DNA of 64,000 nt from JBEKCD01 sp050015055 (GCA_050015055.1 JBEKCD010000003.1:62001-126000); one strand, 5' to 3'; positions 43,148 through 51,569 are shown, counted from the stretch's first letter. The notes: generated by a model from the letters alone, not told the origin. Numbers and translations are program-made.

Positions 43148-44794
43148 ATGAAAGCTAACGATACTTTAATGATTAAATTTCTAGAGGGAAGCAAACAATT
43201 TGTTGTTCCGTTATATCAGAGAACTTACAGTTGGGATGTAACGCGAATCGCTACCTTATGGGAAGACATTGAAGGCGTAAAAAATGGTGAAGAGGCTGTT
43301 CACTTCTTAGGACCTTTTGTCACCGAACCTATTTCCTCATCGGCATCTGAAGTATCGAAATATCTAGTTATAGATGGGCAACAAAGACTGGTTACAACCT
43401 TTTTGTTTCTTACCGCTTTGAAGGATAGAATCAAAGAGTTGGACCCTAAACACAAACTAATAGATGAAATAAATGACTTGTATCTAACTAACAAATATCA
43501 TCCGGAAGAAAAGTATAAACTTGTTCCGACCCAAGCTGATAGACAACTGTTCTTTGACTTGGTCGATGGTAAAACGAGCAGCTATCAAGAGTACAATCTT
43601 ATCATGTATGCTATAGCCTTTTTCAAGGAGAAATTATCAACAATTAATGACTTAACTGAATTGACTATTCTGAAGAATATAGTATTAAACAAATTCTCCT
43701 CAGTTGATATTAGACTTGAGTTGGGAGATAATCCGCATTTAATCTTTGAAAGCTTGAATGCCACTGGAACAAAACTGACGCAAACTGATTTGATACGTAA
43801 TTATCTTTTCATGAGAATCGAACAAGGACACCAAGAACAGATTTACAAAGACGTGTGGTTCCCTTTGCAACAAAGGCTAGGCGATTACCTGCAGAATTTT
43901 GCGCGACATTACTTGGCAATGAACGGCATCGTACCAAACATTGAGAGAGTTTATACCACGTTCAAAGAAGATGCCGAAAGCAAAGCAAAGAATGAAGTTC
44001 AAGTAGTAGCTTTGATGAGTAGACTTGGCGATTTTGGTGAATACTACGAAAAGTTTCTGACCCCTGCGAAGGAGAACCAGATAGAACTCAGGCAAGGTTT
44101 CGAAAAGCTCAACGAATTGGAAGTTACGACGTCATATCCTCTTTTGCTGATGCTTTACGATGACTACCAAAATGGAAGAATAACGAGCGACGATTTCGCA
44201 AGCATGCTAAAACTTGTGGAAACATTCATTGTGAGAAGAGCAGTTTGTGGAGTTCCAACAAATGCTCTCAACAGATACCTTCCAACAATTTACGCCTTTC
44301 TAGACAAAAACAAAATGGTTGAGTCTTTGAGGCTAAAACTGAAAGGGGGAACTAAGCAACAGCGTATGCCCGATGATAACGACTTCATGACGAATCTTAT
44401 GACCCGTAAGCTCTATGGAGACCGAACCCTACGGTACGTATTGGAAGCCATCGAACACCATAATAACAAAGAACCAGTCAAAATGGAAACATTGCAAATT
44501 GAACACATTATGCCTCAAACTCTAACAGAAGAATGGAAAAAACAACTGGGCGAAAACTATGAACATGTTCATCAAACATACCTTGATACCTTGGGCAATC
44601 TAACCTTAACTGGCTACAATCAAGAATACTCCAACCTGACTTTTATTGAAAAACGAGACCATGAAAAAGGCTATCGGAAGAGTGGAATCCAGATCACCAT
44701 GGAACTAGCCAAGTTCGACAAGTGGACTGAGCAAGAAATAACTGAAAGAGCCAAGAATCTTGCAATCATAGCATTAGATATTTGGAAAATGTGA
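43148..44794 (+). CDS. GmrSD-like DUF262-DUF1524 protein
   Basis: About 548 aa fusion, related to type IV restriction enzyme GmrSD. DUF262: VPLYQRTYSWD near residue 22, then VIDGQQRLVTTFLFLTAL near 74 (DGQQR nucleotide-binding motif). The C-terminal DUF1524 is an HNH-type nuclease: LQIEHIMPQTLTEEW (about 448-462), LGNLTLTGYN and the following Asn region. Both halves look complete. Family members cleave modified (for example glucosylated) phage DNA or act as NTP-dependent effectors. Start ATG 43148 follows GGGTG; an in-frame start at 43124 is possible. A single-gene unit with its own promoter. Confidence 0.85.
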   Translation: MKANDTLMIKFLEGSKQFVVPLYQRTYSWDVTRIATLWEDIEGVKNGEEAVHFLGPFVTEPISSSASEVSKYLVIDGQQRLVTTFLFLTALKDRIKELDPKHKLIDEINDLYLTNKYHPEEKYKLVPTQADRQLFFDLVDGKTSSYQEYNLIMYAIAFFKEKLSTINDLTELTILKNIVLNKFSSVDIRLELGDNPHLIFESLNATGTKLTQTDLIRNYLFMRIEQGHQEQIYKDVWFPLQQRLGDYLQNFARHYLAMNGIVPNIERVYTTFKEDAESKAKNEVQVVALMSRLGDFGEYYEKFLTPAKENQIELRQGFEKLNELEVTTSYPLLLMLYDDYQNGRITSDDFASMLKLVETFIVRRAVCGVPTNALNRYLPTIYAFLDKNKMVESLRLKLKGGTKQQRMPDDNDFMTNLMTRKLYGDRTLRYVLEAIEHHNNKEPVKMETLQIEHIMPQTLTEEWKKQLGENYEHVHQTYLDTLGNLTLTGYNQEYSNLTFIEKRDHEKGYRKSGIQITMELAKFDKWTEQEITERAKNLAIIALDIWKM

Positions 44795-44928
44795 ATGGCT
44801 ATCTCAACCGCCTGGAGGATGGCCTTTTGAGACCATTTGTCTCAAGCTAAACATTATCAATATAGCGAACATGACTAAAGACAGAGAGGAGAAGCTTATG
44901 ACTAGAGGAACTGAGAAACATGAGGTAA

Positions 44929-45213
44929 TTGTGGGAAATTGGGGTATCGCCCTTAGTTGTCCTTGTTGTAATGAATGGTTTAAGGCGCGCGCGCATCAAA
45001 GACACAGTAGACGAAGACATTTTCAAAATGGTCAAGGAAAGAGAAAAGTGGTTCGAGCTAATCGTAGGAAGTAAACACACTAAAGAAAGCAAGCTGTTCA
45101 GCGAAAAAGTTGAAAAGGAAGCGCGCGCGCTAATTCCTGTATTTATCAACTTCTTTGACAACGTCATAAGAATCGATATGACTATACAACTCCTTAATTT
45201 TCCTATATGCTAA
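44929..45213 (+). pseudogene. helical fragment between two GC tracts
   Basis: The frame reads TVDEDIFKMVKEREKWFELI then GSKHTKESKLFSEKVEKEAR between tracts 44985 and 45121 and continues ALIPVFINFFDNVIRIDM beyond the second tract. The codons before the first tract belong to an unrelated composition. It could be a small gene whose start was replaced, or a fragment. Confidence 0.35.
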
Positions 45214-45450
45214 CTCGATGGGAGCTTTGGGATATTCCATATCCATATCATTCTACTTACGTTATAATTGTATTCGACCTTGCTTTATAAGAAACTGCAA
45301 AAGACAAAAAACGCTGAGTGCATGCTCCTCGACTCCCGAACAAAAAAATGGAGTGTGCGGGGAATGGCACGCATCGGTTTTTTGCTTGAGGGTTTCGATA
45401 AAGCTAGAAGTTTCAAAGACAGATTTGGCGCGCAGTCAATTTAGCCTATC

Positions 45451-45470
45451 ATAAGCATATATAAGCATAT
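45451..45470 (+). promoter_or_regulatory. promoter of the four-gene operon
   Basis: ATAAGCATAT occurs twice in direct tandem, giving a strong TATATAAG box about 40 nt before the ATG at 45503. Confidence 0.5.
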
Positions 45471-45502
45471 TAACCTTTTTTCACAACTAATTAAGGCGGA
45501 AT

Positions 45503-46255
45503 ATGATGTATCTAGAACGTATGAAATCAAATCGTTCAAAGAAAGAAGCAAGGATCAAAGGGGTCTTGTTTGACATAGGAGATACTCTGATAGATGCTTC
45601 CCAGATAATGATTGAAGCTCTTGATAAGGCAACTGATTCGCTCCACTTGAATGGCTATATCACAGATAAGCGCAAGTTCAAGCAAGCATATCGAGAGGTG
45701 GATAAGAGCATCCATGGCAGCCATATCAACCATCTCTTTTCGGACATTTGTATAATAAAAAAAACTTGGCAAAAGCTGGAATTGCAACTCTCTTACGCGG
45801 CCTATGGAATATTCCTTGTTGCATTCAGAAATCATGTGAGAGCGCGCATAAGCGTCAACGAAGAAATCGTGAAGTTGTTCAAGTTGCTGAAGGATAAAGG
45901 GCTTAAGTTAGGAATAGTTTCAGACGGTACTGTTACAGAGCAACTTGAGACGCTGGTTTATCTAGGGGTTATAAGATATCTCGATGCAATTGTAGTTTCT
46001 GAGGACTTCGAAGTTGAGAAACCCAATTCCTGTCTTTTTCAAGCTGCGTTAGACCAACTTCATTTGAAAGCAGAGGAGACATTGATGGTAGGAGATGATG
46101 TGATGCGAGACATTGCAGGCGCGAAAAGTGTTGGAATGAGAACCGCATTAGTCACGGAATATAGAGAGAAGGATTTCTCCAAAATTAAAGCCAACACGGC
46201 AGATTTTGTATTCAAGAAAGTAGCCGAAATAGTCAGCCTTGTGGGATTACAATGA
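45503..46255 (+). CDS. HAD hydrolase, phosphoglycolate-phosphatase-like
   Basis: 250 aa, HAD family with C1 cap. Motif I IKGVLFDIGDTLIDAS (about 18-33), motif II LKLGIVSDGTV (about 135), motif III Lys in DFEVEKPNSCLF, motif IV LMVGDDVMRDIAGAKSVGM. The nucleophile is D and the +2 residue is G-D, a variant (FDIGDTL) as in many subgroups. It overlaps the next gene by 4 nt (ATGA) and heads an overlapping four-gene operon. Substrate unknown; phosphorylated nucleotides or sugars fit. Confidence 0.8.
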   Translation: MMYLERMKSNRSKKEARIKGVLFDIGDTLIDASQIMIEALDKATDSLHLNGYITDKRKFKQAYREVDKSIHGSHINHLFSDICIIKKTWQKLELQLSYAAYGIFLVAFRNHVRARISVNEEIVKLFKLLKDKGLKLGIVSDGTVTEQLETLVYLGVIRYLDAIVVSEDFEVEKPNSCLFQAALDQLHLKAEETLMVGDDVMRDIAGAKSVGMRTALVTEYREKDFSKIKANTADFVFKKVAEIVSLVGLQ

Positions 46256-46956
46256 ATAAGGCTCGAATTTATGAGGAATTGATTGTTGCTTTCGCCACGA
46301 CGGCCTTGGCGACGGCCTTGGCTTTGAGCTTGGATGCAGTTACTGCGAACCGTCAACTGAGTCTCATGGCTGTCGTCCTAGTAGTAGCCATGATGGTATG
46401 TATTTACATGTATGTTTTCTATGGTCGGGAGAAAGATCTCTTGGGCATTCGTAGAATATTCAAAACCCTCGATGATGCTCCTAAGACTCTTGAGCTAATT
46501 GAGAATGTCAAGCATTCTGTAGACTTCTTAGGTATATCAGCGAGAACTTTCTTCGAATCCGAAGAAGTTGAGGAAAGTATGAAAAGGAGAATCAAAGAAG
46601 GATGCGTGTTCAGGTTTCTTTTGCTTGATCCTAAAGCTCCTTATTTAGAAGCTAAGGCAAAAGATGAAGGAGACGATCCAGAAGCGTGGAGGCATGATAT
46701 TGAGGCAAGCATTTTGCGACTCGAACGGGTTGGAAAGGAAACCGATCCCAGCAAGGTTAGGATAAGACTCTACAACTCTTTGCCTATTTGGAGACTACTC
46801 TTCGCAGATGAGGAATTGATTCAGGTGACGTACTATCCTCATGGGCATAGAGGAAGACATTCGCCTGTGTTTTTGTTGGGTGGGAAGAAAATATCACTTT
46901 TCGATCCTTTTCGATCTTTTTTTGACTACGTCTGGAGTGTAAGCAATGAACCCTGA
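46252..46956 (+). CDS. membrane-anchored DUF5919-like protein
   Basis: 234 aa. Two hydrophobic segments at the N-terminus (IVAFATTALATALALSL and LMAVVLVVAMMVCIYMYVF), followed by a cytosolic domain with LIENVKHSVDFLGISARTFF, IKEGCVFRFLLLDPKAP, and YYPHGHRGRHSPVFLLG near the end. This pattern resembles the phospholipase-D-like DUF5919 domain; the His-rich stretch could be its active region. It overlaps HAD by 4 nt and HIT by 11 nt. Membrane tether plus enzyme genes suggests a signalling or nucleotide-processing unit. Confidence 0.55.
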   Translation: MNKARIYEELIVAFATTALATALALSLDAVTANRQLSLMAVVLVVAMMVCIYMYVFYGREKDLLGIRRIFKTLDDAPKTLELIENVKHSVDFLGISARTFFESEEVEESMKRRIKEGCVFRFLLLDPKAPYLEAKAKDEGDDPEAWRHDIEASILRLERVGKETDPSKVRIRLYNSLPIWRLLFADEELIQVTYYPHGHRGRHSPVFLLGGKKISLFDPFRSFFDYVWSVSNEP

Positions 46957-47407
46957 CAAAAAATGCGAGTTTTGCAAGATAAGCAGTCGGACGAGGATTT
47001 TCTACAGTGATGACGAAATCATCGGTTTTCTTGCAAAAGACGCAATAGGCCCTGGTCAATCTCTCGTAATTCCGAGGAGGCATATCGAAGATATATCCGA
47101 CTTGCCCTATGATACAGTTTGCCGGATTTTTAACCTATGCAAAGTGCTTTCCACGGTGCTGATCAAGGTATTTCAAGCAAATGGTGTAAACATTATTTGT
47201 AACAATGGGAGAAATGCCGGTCAGGTCATATCTCACTTACACGTCCATGTGGTTCCTAGGTTCAAAGGCGACGTTACCAGTCCTAGTTTATGGTTGAATC
47301 AGGAACTGTATGAGAGACTTTATCAACCGACGGCCAATGATTTCAAAGAAATGGCGTCAAAAATGAAGGAGGGCATAGCGTCACTTGGTACCACATGTGA
47401 AAAATAG
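46946..47407 (+). CDS. HIT-family nucleotide hydrolase
   Basis: 153 aa. Histidine-triad motif HLHVHVVP near residue 96-103; upstream PGQSLVIPRRHIEDISDLP and NIICNNGRNAGQ fix the family. N-terminal CEFC (residues 7-10) may bind zinc, as in other HIT proteins. HIT enzymes split nucleotide-phosphoramidates, dinucleotides or adenylates. It overlaps both neighbours. Its substrate could be a nucleotide made by or cleared with the HAD enzyme; this is inference. Confidence 0.85.
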   Translation: MNPDKKCEFCKISSRTRIFYSDDEIIGFLAKDAIGPGQSLVIPRRHIEDISDLPYDTVCRIFNLCKVLSTVLIKVFQANGVNIICNNGRNAGQVISHLHVHVVPRFKGDVTSPSLWLNQELYERLYQPTANDFKEMASKMKEGIASLGTTCEK

Positions 47408-48068
47408 TGCTCTTGCAAGAAAAAAAGAACTGGTTGGAAAGCATGTAAGCCTCGGTCAGAATATCCATATATATCCCAACGTTCGAATAGGGGACTATAC
47501 CGTAATTGAAGATAACTCAGTCATTGGTCATCCATCGCCCCAAGAGTTCAATGTTTTTATCAAATCTCTTGGCATTAGACACGATGCTCAGATGGATCAT
47601 TTTGTCAAAGCCAGTACTGTAATTGGCGGGAACTGTATTTTGAGAAGCGGGACAATAGTCTATTCTGGGACAAGAATAGGCGACAGATTGGATTGTGGAC
47701 ATAATGTCATAATCAGGGAGAATTGTGAAATTGGCAATGATGTTTACATTCTTCCAGGGACCCAAATACATGCTCACGTCAGAATTGGCAACAACGTGAG
47801 ACTTTTCGGGTTCCTAAGCAATTGGAGTGTTGTCGAGGATGATGCAGCTATGCTAGGAATAATGGCACATAAATATAGAGTTAAACGAGGTGCAGTCGAG
47901 ACAGCTCCGATTGTCAAAAGAGGAGCGAATATAGGCATGGGAGCGATTCTGGTAGGAGATGTCATCGTGGGAGAAAATGCGTTTGTCGGTGCAAACGCAG
48001 TTGTGACGAGAAACGTCAAACCAAATACGACTGTCGTCGGGGTCCCTGCGCGTTTGATAGCGCGCTAG
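47397..48068 (+). CDS. left-handed beta-helix acyltransferase
   Basis: About 223 aa, hexapeptide-repeat (LbH) transferase: repeats such as IYPNVRIGDYTVIEDNSVIG, ASTVIGGNCILRSGTIVYSG, RIGDRLDCGHNVIIRENCEI and a typical end VGENAFVGANAVVTRNVKPN with VVGVPAR. A loop (FGFLSNWSVVEDDAAMLGIM) interrupts the helix. It usually acetylates or succinylates sugars or other amines. Start taken as GTG 47397; TTG 47385 is also possible; both overlap HIT. The stop lies in a GCGCGC tract (48060-48065), so the operon ends at a tract. Confidence 0.75.
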   Translation: MKNSALARKKELVGKHVSLGQNIHIYPNVRIGDYTVIEDNSVIGHPSPQEFNVFIKSLGIRHDAQMDHFVKASTVIGGNCILRSGTIVYSGTRIGDRLDCGHNVIIRENCEIGNDVYILPGTQIHAHVRIGNNVRLFGFLSNWSVVEDDAAMLGIMAHKYRVKRGAVETAPIVKRGANIGMGAILVGDVIVGENAFVGANAVVTRNVKPNTTVVGVPARLIAR

Positions 48069-48562
48069 CCTGTTGCAAAAATGATTAAAAATGGTGTTTA
48101 TTCCTTTTTGGGATTTTTGGGGGCAGTTTCGGGGCGTATGTGCTGTTAGCTAGTCTTCATGACAATTGACGAGGTAAAGCCAACTATTAAGCGCGCTTGG
48201 GTTCTGATGAGAAAGTCGAAAAGCTCATAGGAAGAATTATCGGTATGAATAGTCTCACTCAATGCATAGCTGGAACTCCGGAATCTGCACGAAACTGGTC
48301 ACGGAAAGGATGTGCACACAGTCACTCTCGAACTTAGGCACGCTGCGTTGGCAGTAGCGCGCGCGCACCCTTGTCTTATATCAATAATGCGAAAAGGCAA
48401 GAAAAAAATAGATAGCTTGTTTTTGAGGTTTGGCCATTCAAGGAATCAAAAAAAGGGAGTTGTGGGGAGTGGAGATATCTCTACTTATCATGAGTTCAAA
48501 CCCAACCCTCGACGTGACTTAGGCGAACTAATGAGTACAATGTAGTCCATTGCCAGATGGAC
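48069..48562. other. region with three GC tracts and fragments
   Basis: Tracts at 48060-48065, 48191-48196 and 48357-48366. The piece between the second and third contains a short frame EKVEKLIGRIIGMNSLTQCI. To the right a 53-codon frame (48387-48545) remains. No intact gene recognised. Confidence 0.4.
48387..48545 (+). CDS. small basic ORF, 53 aa
   Basis: ATG start, reading MRKGKKKIDSLFLRFGHSRN and ending RRDLGELMSTM; basic, unrecognised. It begins 20 nt after the tract at 48357-48366 and ends before the att site. Weak. Confidence 0.25.
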   Translation: MRKGKKKIDSLFLRFGHSRNQKKGVVGSGDISTYHEFKPNPRRDLGELMSTM

Positions 48563-48634
48563 TTGACAGTTTTAAACGACAGCATAAACCTAACCCCCCG
48601 CACCACCGCTTACTTCACCGTTTAAAACTGTCAA
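48563..48634. repeat. symmetric att site inside the island
   Basis: TTGACAGTTTTAAACG (48563-48578) and its perfect reverse complement (48619-48634) flank a 40-nt interval whose exact centre is the core CCCCCCGCAC (48594-48603). A second near copy of the left half plus core lies at 53313-53352. Inverted arms with the tRNA core in the middle look like integrase core-type binding sites; it marks the border between elements A and B. Confidence 0.7.
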
Positions 48635-48668
48635 CCGTCGGCAATCACCAATCTTTTCGTCACCTGAA

Positions 48669-48780
48669 TTTGATTTCGCTTGAGCGTTCAGAGCTGTCAA
48701 TATATGCCGTATGTATTGACATATTTTCTAGTTTCCCGATACGTATCAAGAGATTCTGTGTGTTCCGTCGTGCGTGGTTT
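48669..48780. repeat. second, decayed copy of the element left end
   Basis: TTTGATTTCGCTTGAGCG here equals 13640-13657 except for the shift of one base, followed by the arm site at 48685-48700 and then sequence similar to 13680-13745 (GTATTGAC, TCAAGAGATTCTGTGTG). In element A this stretch is the 3' end of the 318 aa gene; here it is broken. Confidence 0.65.
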
Positions 48781-48895
48781 GTCCTCTCTGAGGCAAGGCA
48801 CTTGAAATATGTTGCCTTTTGCTTTCCAAAGCGGTTTTGTTCAATCCTTCGAACGGCTTATCGAGTTACGTTTGCTGAAATAATTGGAGATTGAG

Positions 48896-49147
48896 TTAAA
48901 ATCCCCATGCACTTCTCCGATTTCGGATCTCACTATCGATTCTTTCTGCCTTCTCATATTCTCGACTTTGGCTATAAAATTCGCGATGAGCTATCTTGAC
49001 TCTCAGCCAACCGTCGCGTGCCCAAGGTTCCTGAATATATGACTCATAATAACGAGCAGCATCCACGAAGTTTGCACATTTTTCATAAGCAGTACCCATA
49101 GTCTGAAGAGGTATCTGATCTTCCCAGATTGGGTCGATCGACGTGTC
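48896..49147 (-). pseudogene. TPR-type fragment cut at a GC tract
   Basis: The minus frame reads QTMGTAYEKCANFVDAARYY, ESYIQEPWARDGWLRVKIAH and ends SRRSAWGF-like at 48896. The helical repeats resemble TPR units. The N-terminal codons run into the tract at 49155-49164 and then antisense to the metallophosphoesterase gene, so the 5' part is missing. Confidence 0.55.
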
Positions 49148-49208
49148 AATCGTGGCGCGCGCGCAACTGCTGCTAACCAAAAAACTCATAAGAGCAGTTG
49201 ATCTAGAG

Positions 49209-50612
49209 ATGACATCTATGGGCCCAGTTAAGCGCGATGTGATAGGGAAAACTATAGGCAAATCATACATTCAGATTCAGCGACCGAAAATTGCGCATCA
49301 GCGCATTGTGATTCAGCTAAGCGACCTTCATATAGGCATGAACGGTAGTTCTGTTGCACTTCAACAAGCCCAACTCATCGTAGACGGCATCGAAGAGCAG
49401 TATTCACACTTTACAAAGAAACCGATTGTCGTGGTCACCGGCGACTTGGTCGATAATTACTCGACTGAAAATCTACAAAATGCTGCCAATCTTCTCCAGC
49501 AACTTGCCAACGACGGATTCACTGTACTCGTCGTTCCAGGCAATCACGACTACTGCGAAAAGTTTGATGTGTCCAACGGTATCAGCGCATTGCAAATGGC
49601 ACCTATCAAAAAGATTAACGACTTATTGAAGGCCTTCGCGAACGGGATGGGATACGACCCGAAGATGGCGTCAGGTCTCAACTTCACGGATGATGCTTGC
49701 AATGCATTCATTTCCTATTTCGGAAACTACATGATGATGGGTAGCGAAGGCGTGTATCAGGAGGATGATTGGCGCAAACATGGGGCCAAATATAACTTGA
49801 AATTCATACTCCTGGACGCTCAGGACCATCATTCGCATATTGTTGGTTCGAGTCCCAGCGATTTTCCTGCTACACCTGATCCAACTCTCCCCCTGCTAAT
49901 ACACCCAAGGTTCTACTTTCACGATAATACCCGAATGGGCGAATTTGTAGATCATTATGTGGAAGGTTATTGTTTGGATTACTGTGGGCTTCGGTTTGAT
50001 CGTGGCTGGCTAGAAGACAAGGATTCGTGGAAACAGAGTGATCCCTATACCTCGACCAAAATGGGAGTTAATCACTTCAATCATTTCGTCGATGGAGTGC
50101 AGAAGCACTTTTCTGACGATCGATCGCTTCTTGTTGTTGCCATTCATTACCCCGTGGATGACTATTCACTTACGAGAACAACACAACCGGATGACATCAA
50201 GAAGATCGGTAAGCATTTGGTTAACGCACGGGACTTGTATGATCGCCTTGACAAATGCAATCTGGTGCTTTCAGGGCACACTCACTGGCGTCCTGGGCCA
50301 GACGCTGATCACAAGGAGTACAATCCATATGACAACAATCAACTAGTGGCGAACTTTACTACATACTCAGACAAGCCTCTTTGTTGCTTGGAAGGCTCCA
50401 CATTCCCCGATAACAAGGCAGGAAACTGGGGCTTGGCAAGCGGAGATGTGAAGGTAACTTTGCCAAGTGGGAAGACCGTGTGGATGACCGGCGGAGACAC
50501 GCTGGCCAAGCAGGCCTGCAGGCAATGGGTAGAATGCACCATAGACCTCAACACAGGTGACATTACATGCGTTGCAAGAAACTGCCCTGCCGATAGACCA
50601 AGTCGTGGCTAA
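49209..50612 (+). CDS. calcineurin-like metallophosphoesterase
   Basis: About 467 aa. All metal motifs are there: IQLSDLHIG (DxH), VVTGDLVDN (GDxxD type), VVPGNHDYC (GNHD), a His in VVAIHYPVDD and LSGHTHWRPG (GHTH). There are long insertions between GNHD and the later His (about 200 residues) containing EYDHYVE-type and DRGWLED stretches. Substrate unknown; could be nucleotide, nucleic acid or protein phosphate. The ATG at 49209 is chosen; the frame remains open upstream through the GC tract at 49155-49164, which should not be coding. Its nearest full-length neighbour is the 579 aa protein. Confidence 0.8.
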   Translation: MTSMGPVKRDVIGKTIGKSYIQIQRPKIAHQRIVIQLSDLHIGMNGSSVALQQAQLIVDGIEEQYSHFTKKPIVVVTGDLVDNYSTENLQNAANLLQQLANDGFTVLVVPGNHDYCEKFDVSNGISALQMAPIKKINDLLKAFANGMGYDPKMASGLNFTDDACNAFISYFGNYMMMGSEGVYQEDDWRKHGAKYNLKFILLDAQDHHSHIVGSSPSDFPATPDPTLPLLIHPRFYFHDNTRMGEFVDHYVEGYCLDYCGLRFDRGWLEDKDSWKQSDPYTSTKMGVNHFNHFVDGVQKHFSDDRSLLVVAIHYPVDDYSLTRTTQPDDIKKIGKHLVNARDLYDRLDKCNLVLSGHTHWRPGPDADHKEYNPYDNNQLVANFTTYSDKPLCCLEGSTFPDNKAGNWGLASGDVKVTLPSGKTVWMTGGDTLAKQACRQWVECTIDLNTGDITCVARNCPADRPSRG

Positions 50613-50800
50613 CTTTGCTTATGTCGCTGTTGGCTTAATCGGTGCAATAGTGCGAGATCTCTGGGTAGCTTGCCTTCTGCTAGCTAGCTGAAATTGATCT
50701 TGTGATTTACGAATGATAACTCGCCCATAGTTCACCCCTAAACGAATTGTGGTTTGTCATTAAACGCATAGGATGTACCTGTTTCTTCAAGAAAGACAGT

Positions 50801-50974
50801 GTTAAGGAATTGGCTTTGGAACTTGATATGGTTGATCATATGATAGCTGCTTTAGTTAATGTCTTGGAAAAGAAGGGTGTTTTGACTTCTGAGGAATGGG
50901 AGAAATAAGTTAAAGCAAAGGTTGAGAATGCAGCGAAAACAACCCAAAGTTTCAGGGAGATAGAATCTAAGTGA
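50801..50974 (+). pseudogene. small helical protein with in-frame stop
   Basis: The frame reads KELALELDMVDHMIAALVNV then LEKKGVLTSEEWEK, a TAA (50906-50908), and continues KAKVENAAKTTQSFREIES to a TGA at 50974. Continuous similarity in style on both sides of the stop suggests a decayed gene of about 70 aa. Confidence 0.55.
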
Positions 50975-51095
50975 GCACCCCCTCGACAGAAAACTTCCTA
51001 ACAGTAACAATGCAATCAAGATGATGACGATCTGCAAAAAGAAAACAAGTTCTCTGAAGCATTGATAGTCGGATGGGGAATTATTGAGTTTTTCT

Positions 51096-51102
51096 CGCGC
51101 GC
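51096..51102. repeat. GC tract, left side of kelch fragment
   Basis: CGCGCGC directly after the last kelch-like codons (minus strand). Confidence 0.6.
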
Positions 51103-51265
51103 TATATCTTGTCTTGCCAAACGGCAATGCCAAACTCCATCCTGGCGGTTGGCATCGGAGCTCTCGTAGTCCAAGTGTTCGTAACTGGGTCGTATTCCTC
51201 GTTTGTGTTGAGCGTCAAAGAACCTTGTTTGTATCCTCCAATTGCGTATATTTTCCCTTCGACAG
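51103..51265 (-). pseudogene. kelch-repeat fragment between two GC tracts
   Basis: The minus strand encodes one kelch blade: VEGKIYAIGGYKQGS, NEEYDPVTNTWTTRAPMPT, then ARMEFGIAVWQDKIY. Kelch proteins have five to seven such repeats; only about 54 residues remain. The fragment ends on both sides exactly at GC tracts (51096-51102 and 51266-51275), so it is an insert of about 160 nt. Confidence 0.7.
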
Positions 51266-51275
51266 GCGCGCGCGC
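51266..51275. repeat. GC tract, right side of kelch fragment
   Basis: GCGCGCGCGC immediately before the first kelch-like codons (minus strand). Confidence 0.6.
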
Positions 51276-51569
51276 ACTTTGGTTGGGGTTCAAACTCCAG
51301 GTCCATAATACAGTTCGAACCCATTTCGGTTCAAATCCAGGCGACCGCACTACAATTCTTCAACCTGAATTCGCCGACAGCTTCCAGCATAGCGAGCGGT
51401 TCCTGACCTTTGAAAACAACTCGCGCTACGTTCCGTTTAAGCTGAGAATAGATGGATATGGTTCGGCCCTATGTTCTTGCCTCGGTGGACAAGCCGTATA
51501 GGGTCGAACAGTAGCCCCAAGCAGTCAATGTTGCTTACTTCTTACTTCTTCATACCCAAAGAGATAACT

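Larger units (their letters stand above)
44795..45502. other. region of gene fragments and three GC tracts
   Basis: About 700 nt with GC tracts at 44985-44994, 45121-45130 and 45428-45433. Left of the first tract one frame reads IALSCPCCNEWFK; right of it another frame reads IKDTVDEDIFKMVKEREKW (44995-45120). Different frames on either side suggest joined fragments. Promoter of the next operon is at 45451-45470. Confidence 0.45.
13540..48603. mobile_element. integrative element A at tRNA-Leu (about 35 kb)
   Basis: Bounded on the left by the tRNA 3' end (core CCCCCCGCAC at 13546-13555, followed by an arm-like site at 13656) and on the right by the same core at 48594-48603, preceded by an arm-like site at 48563. 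It encodes a complete tyrosine integrase (41095-42066), several ribbon-helix-helix and AbrB regulators, and many defence-type genes. No virion, conjugation or clear replication genes were recognised, so it is best called an integrative or genomic-island element. Borders are inferred from repeats, not from an empty site. Confidence 0.75.
50613..51569. other. fragment-rich stretch of about 950 nt
   Basis: Holds the broken gene at 50801-50974 and the kelch fragment bounded by GC tracts (51096 and 51266). No intact gene recognised. Confidence 0.4.

Noticed and set aside
48312..48545. longer 77-codon frame starting left of the GC tract
   Set aside because: It runs through the tract (encoding ARA); the part right of the tract is listed instead as a weak small ORF.
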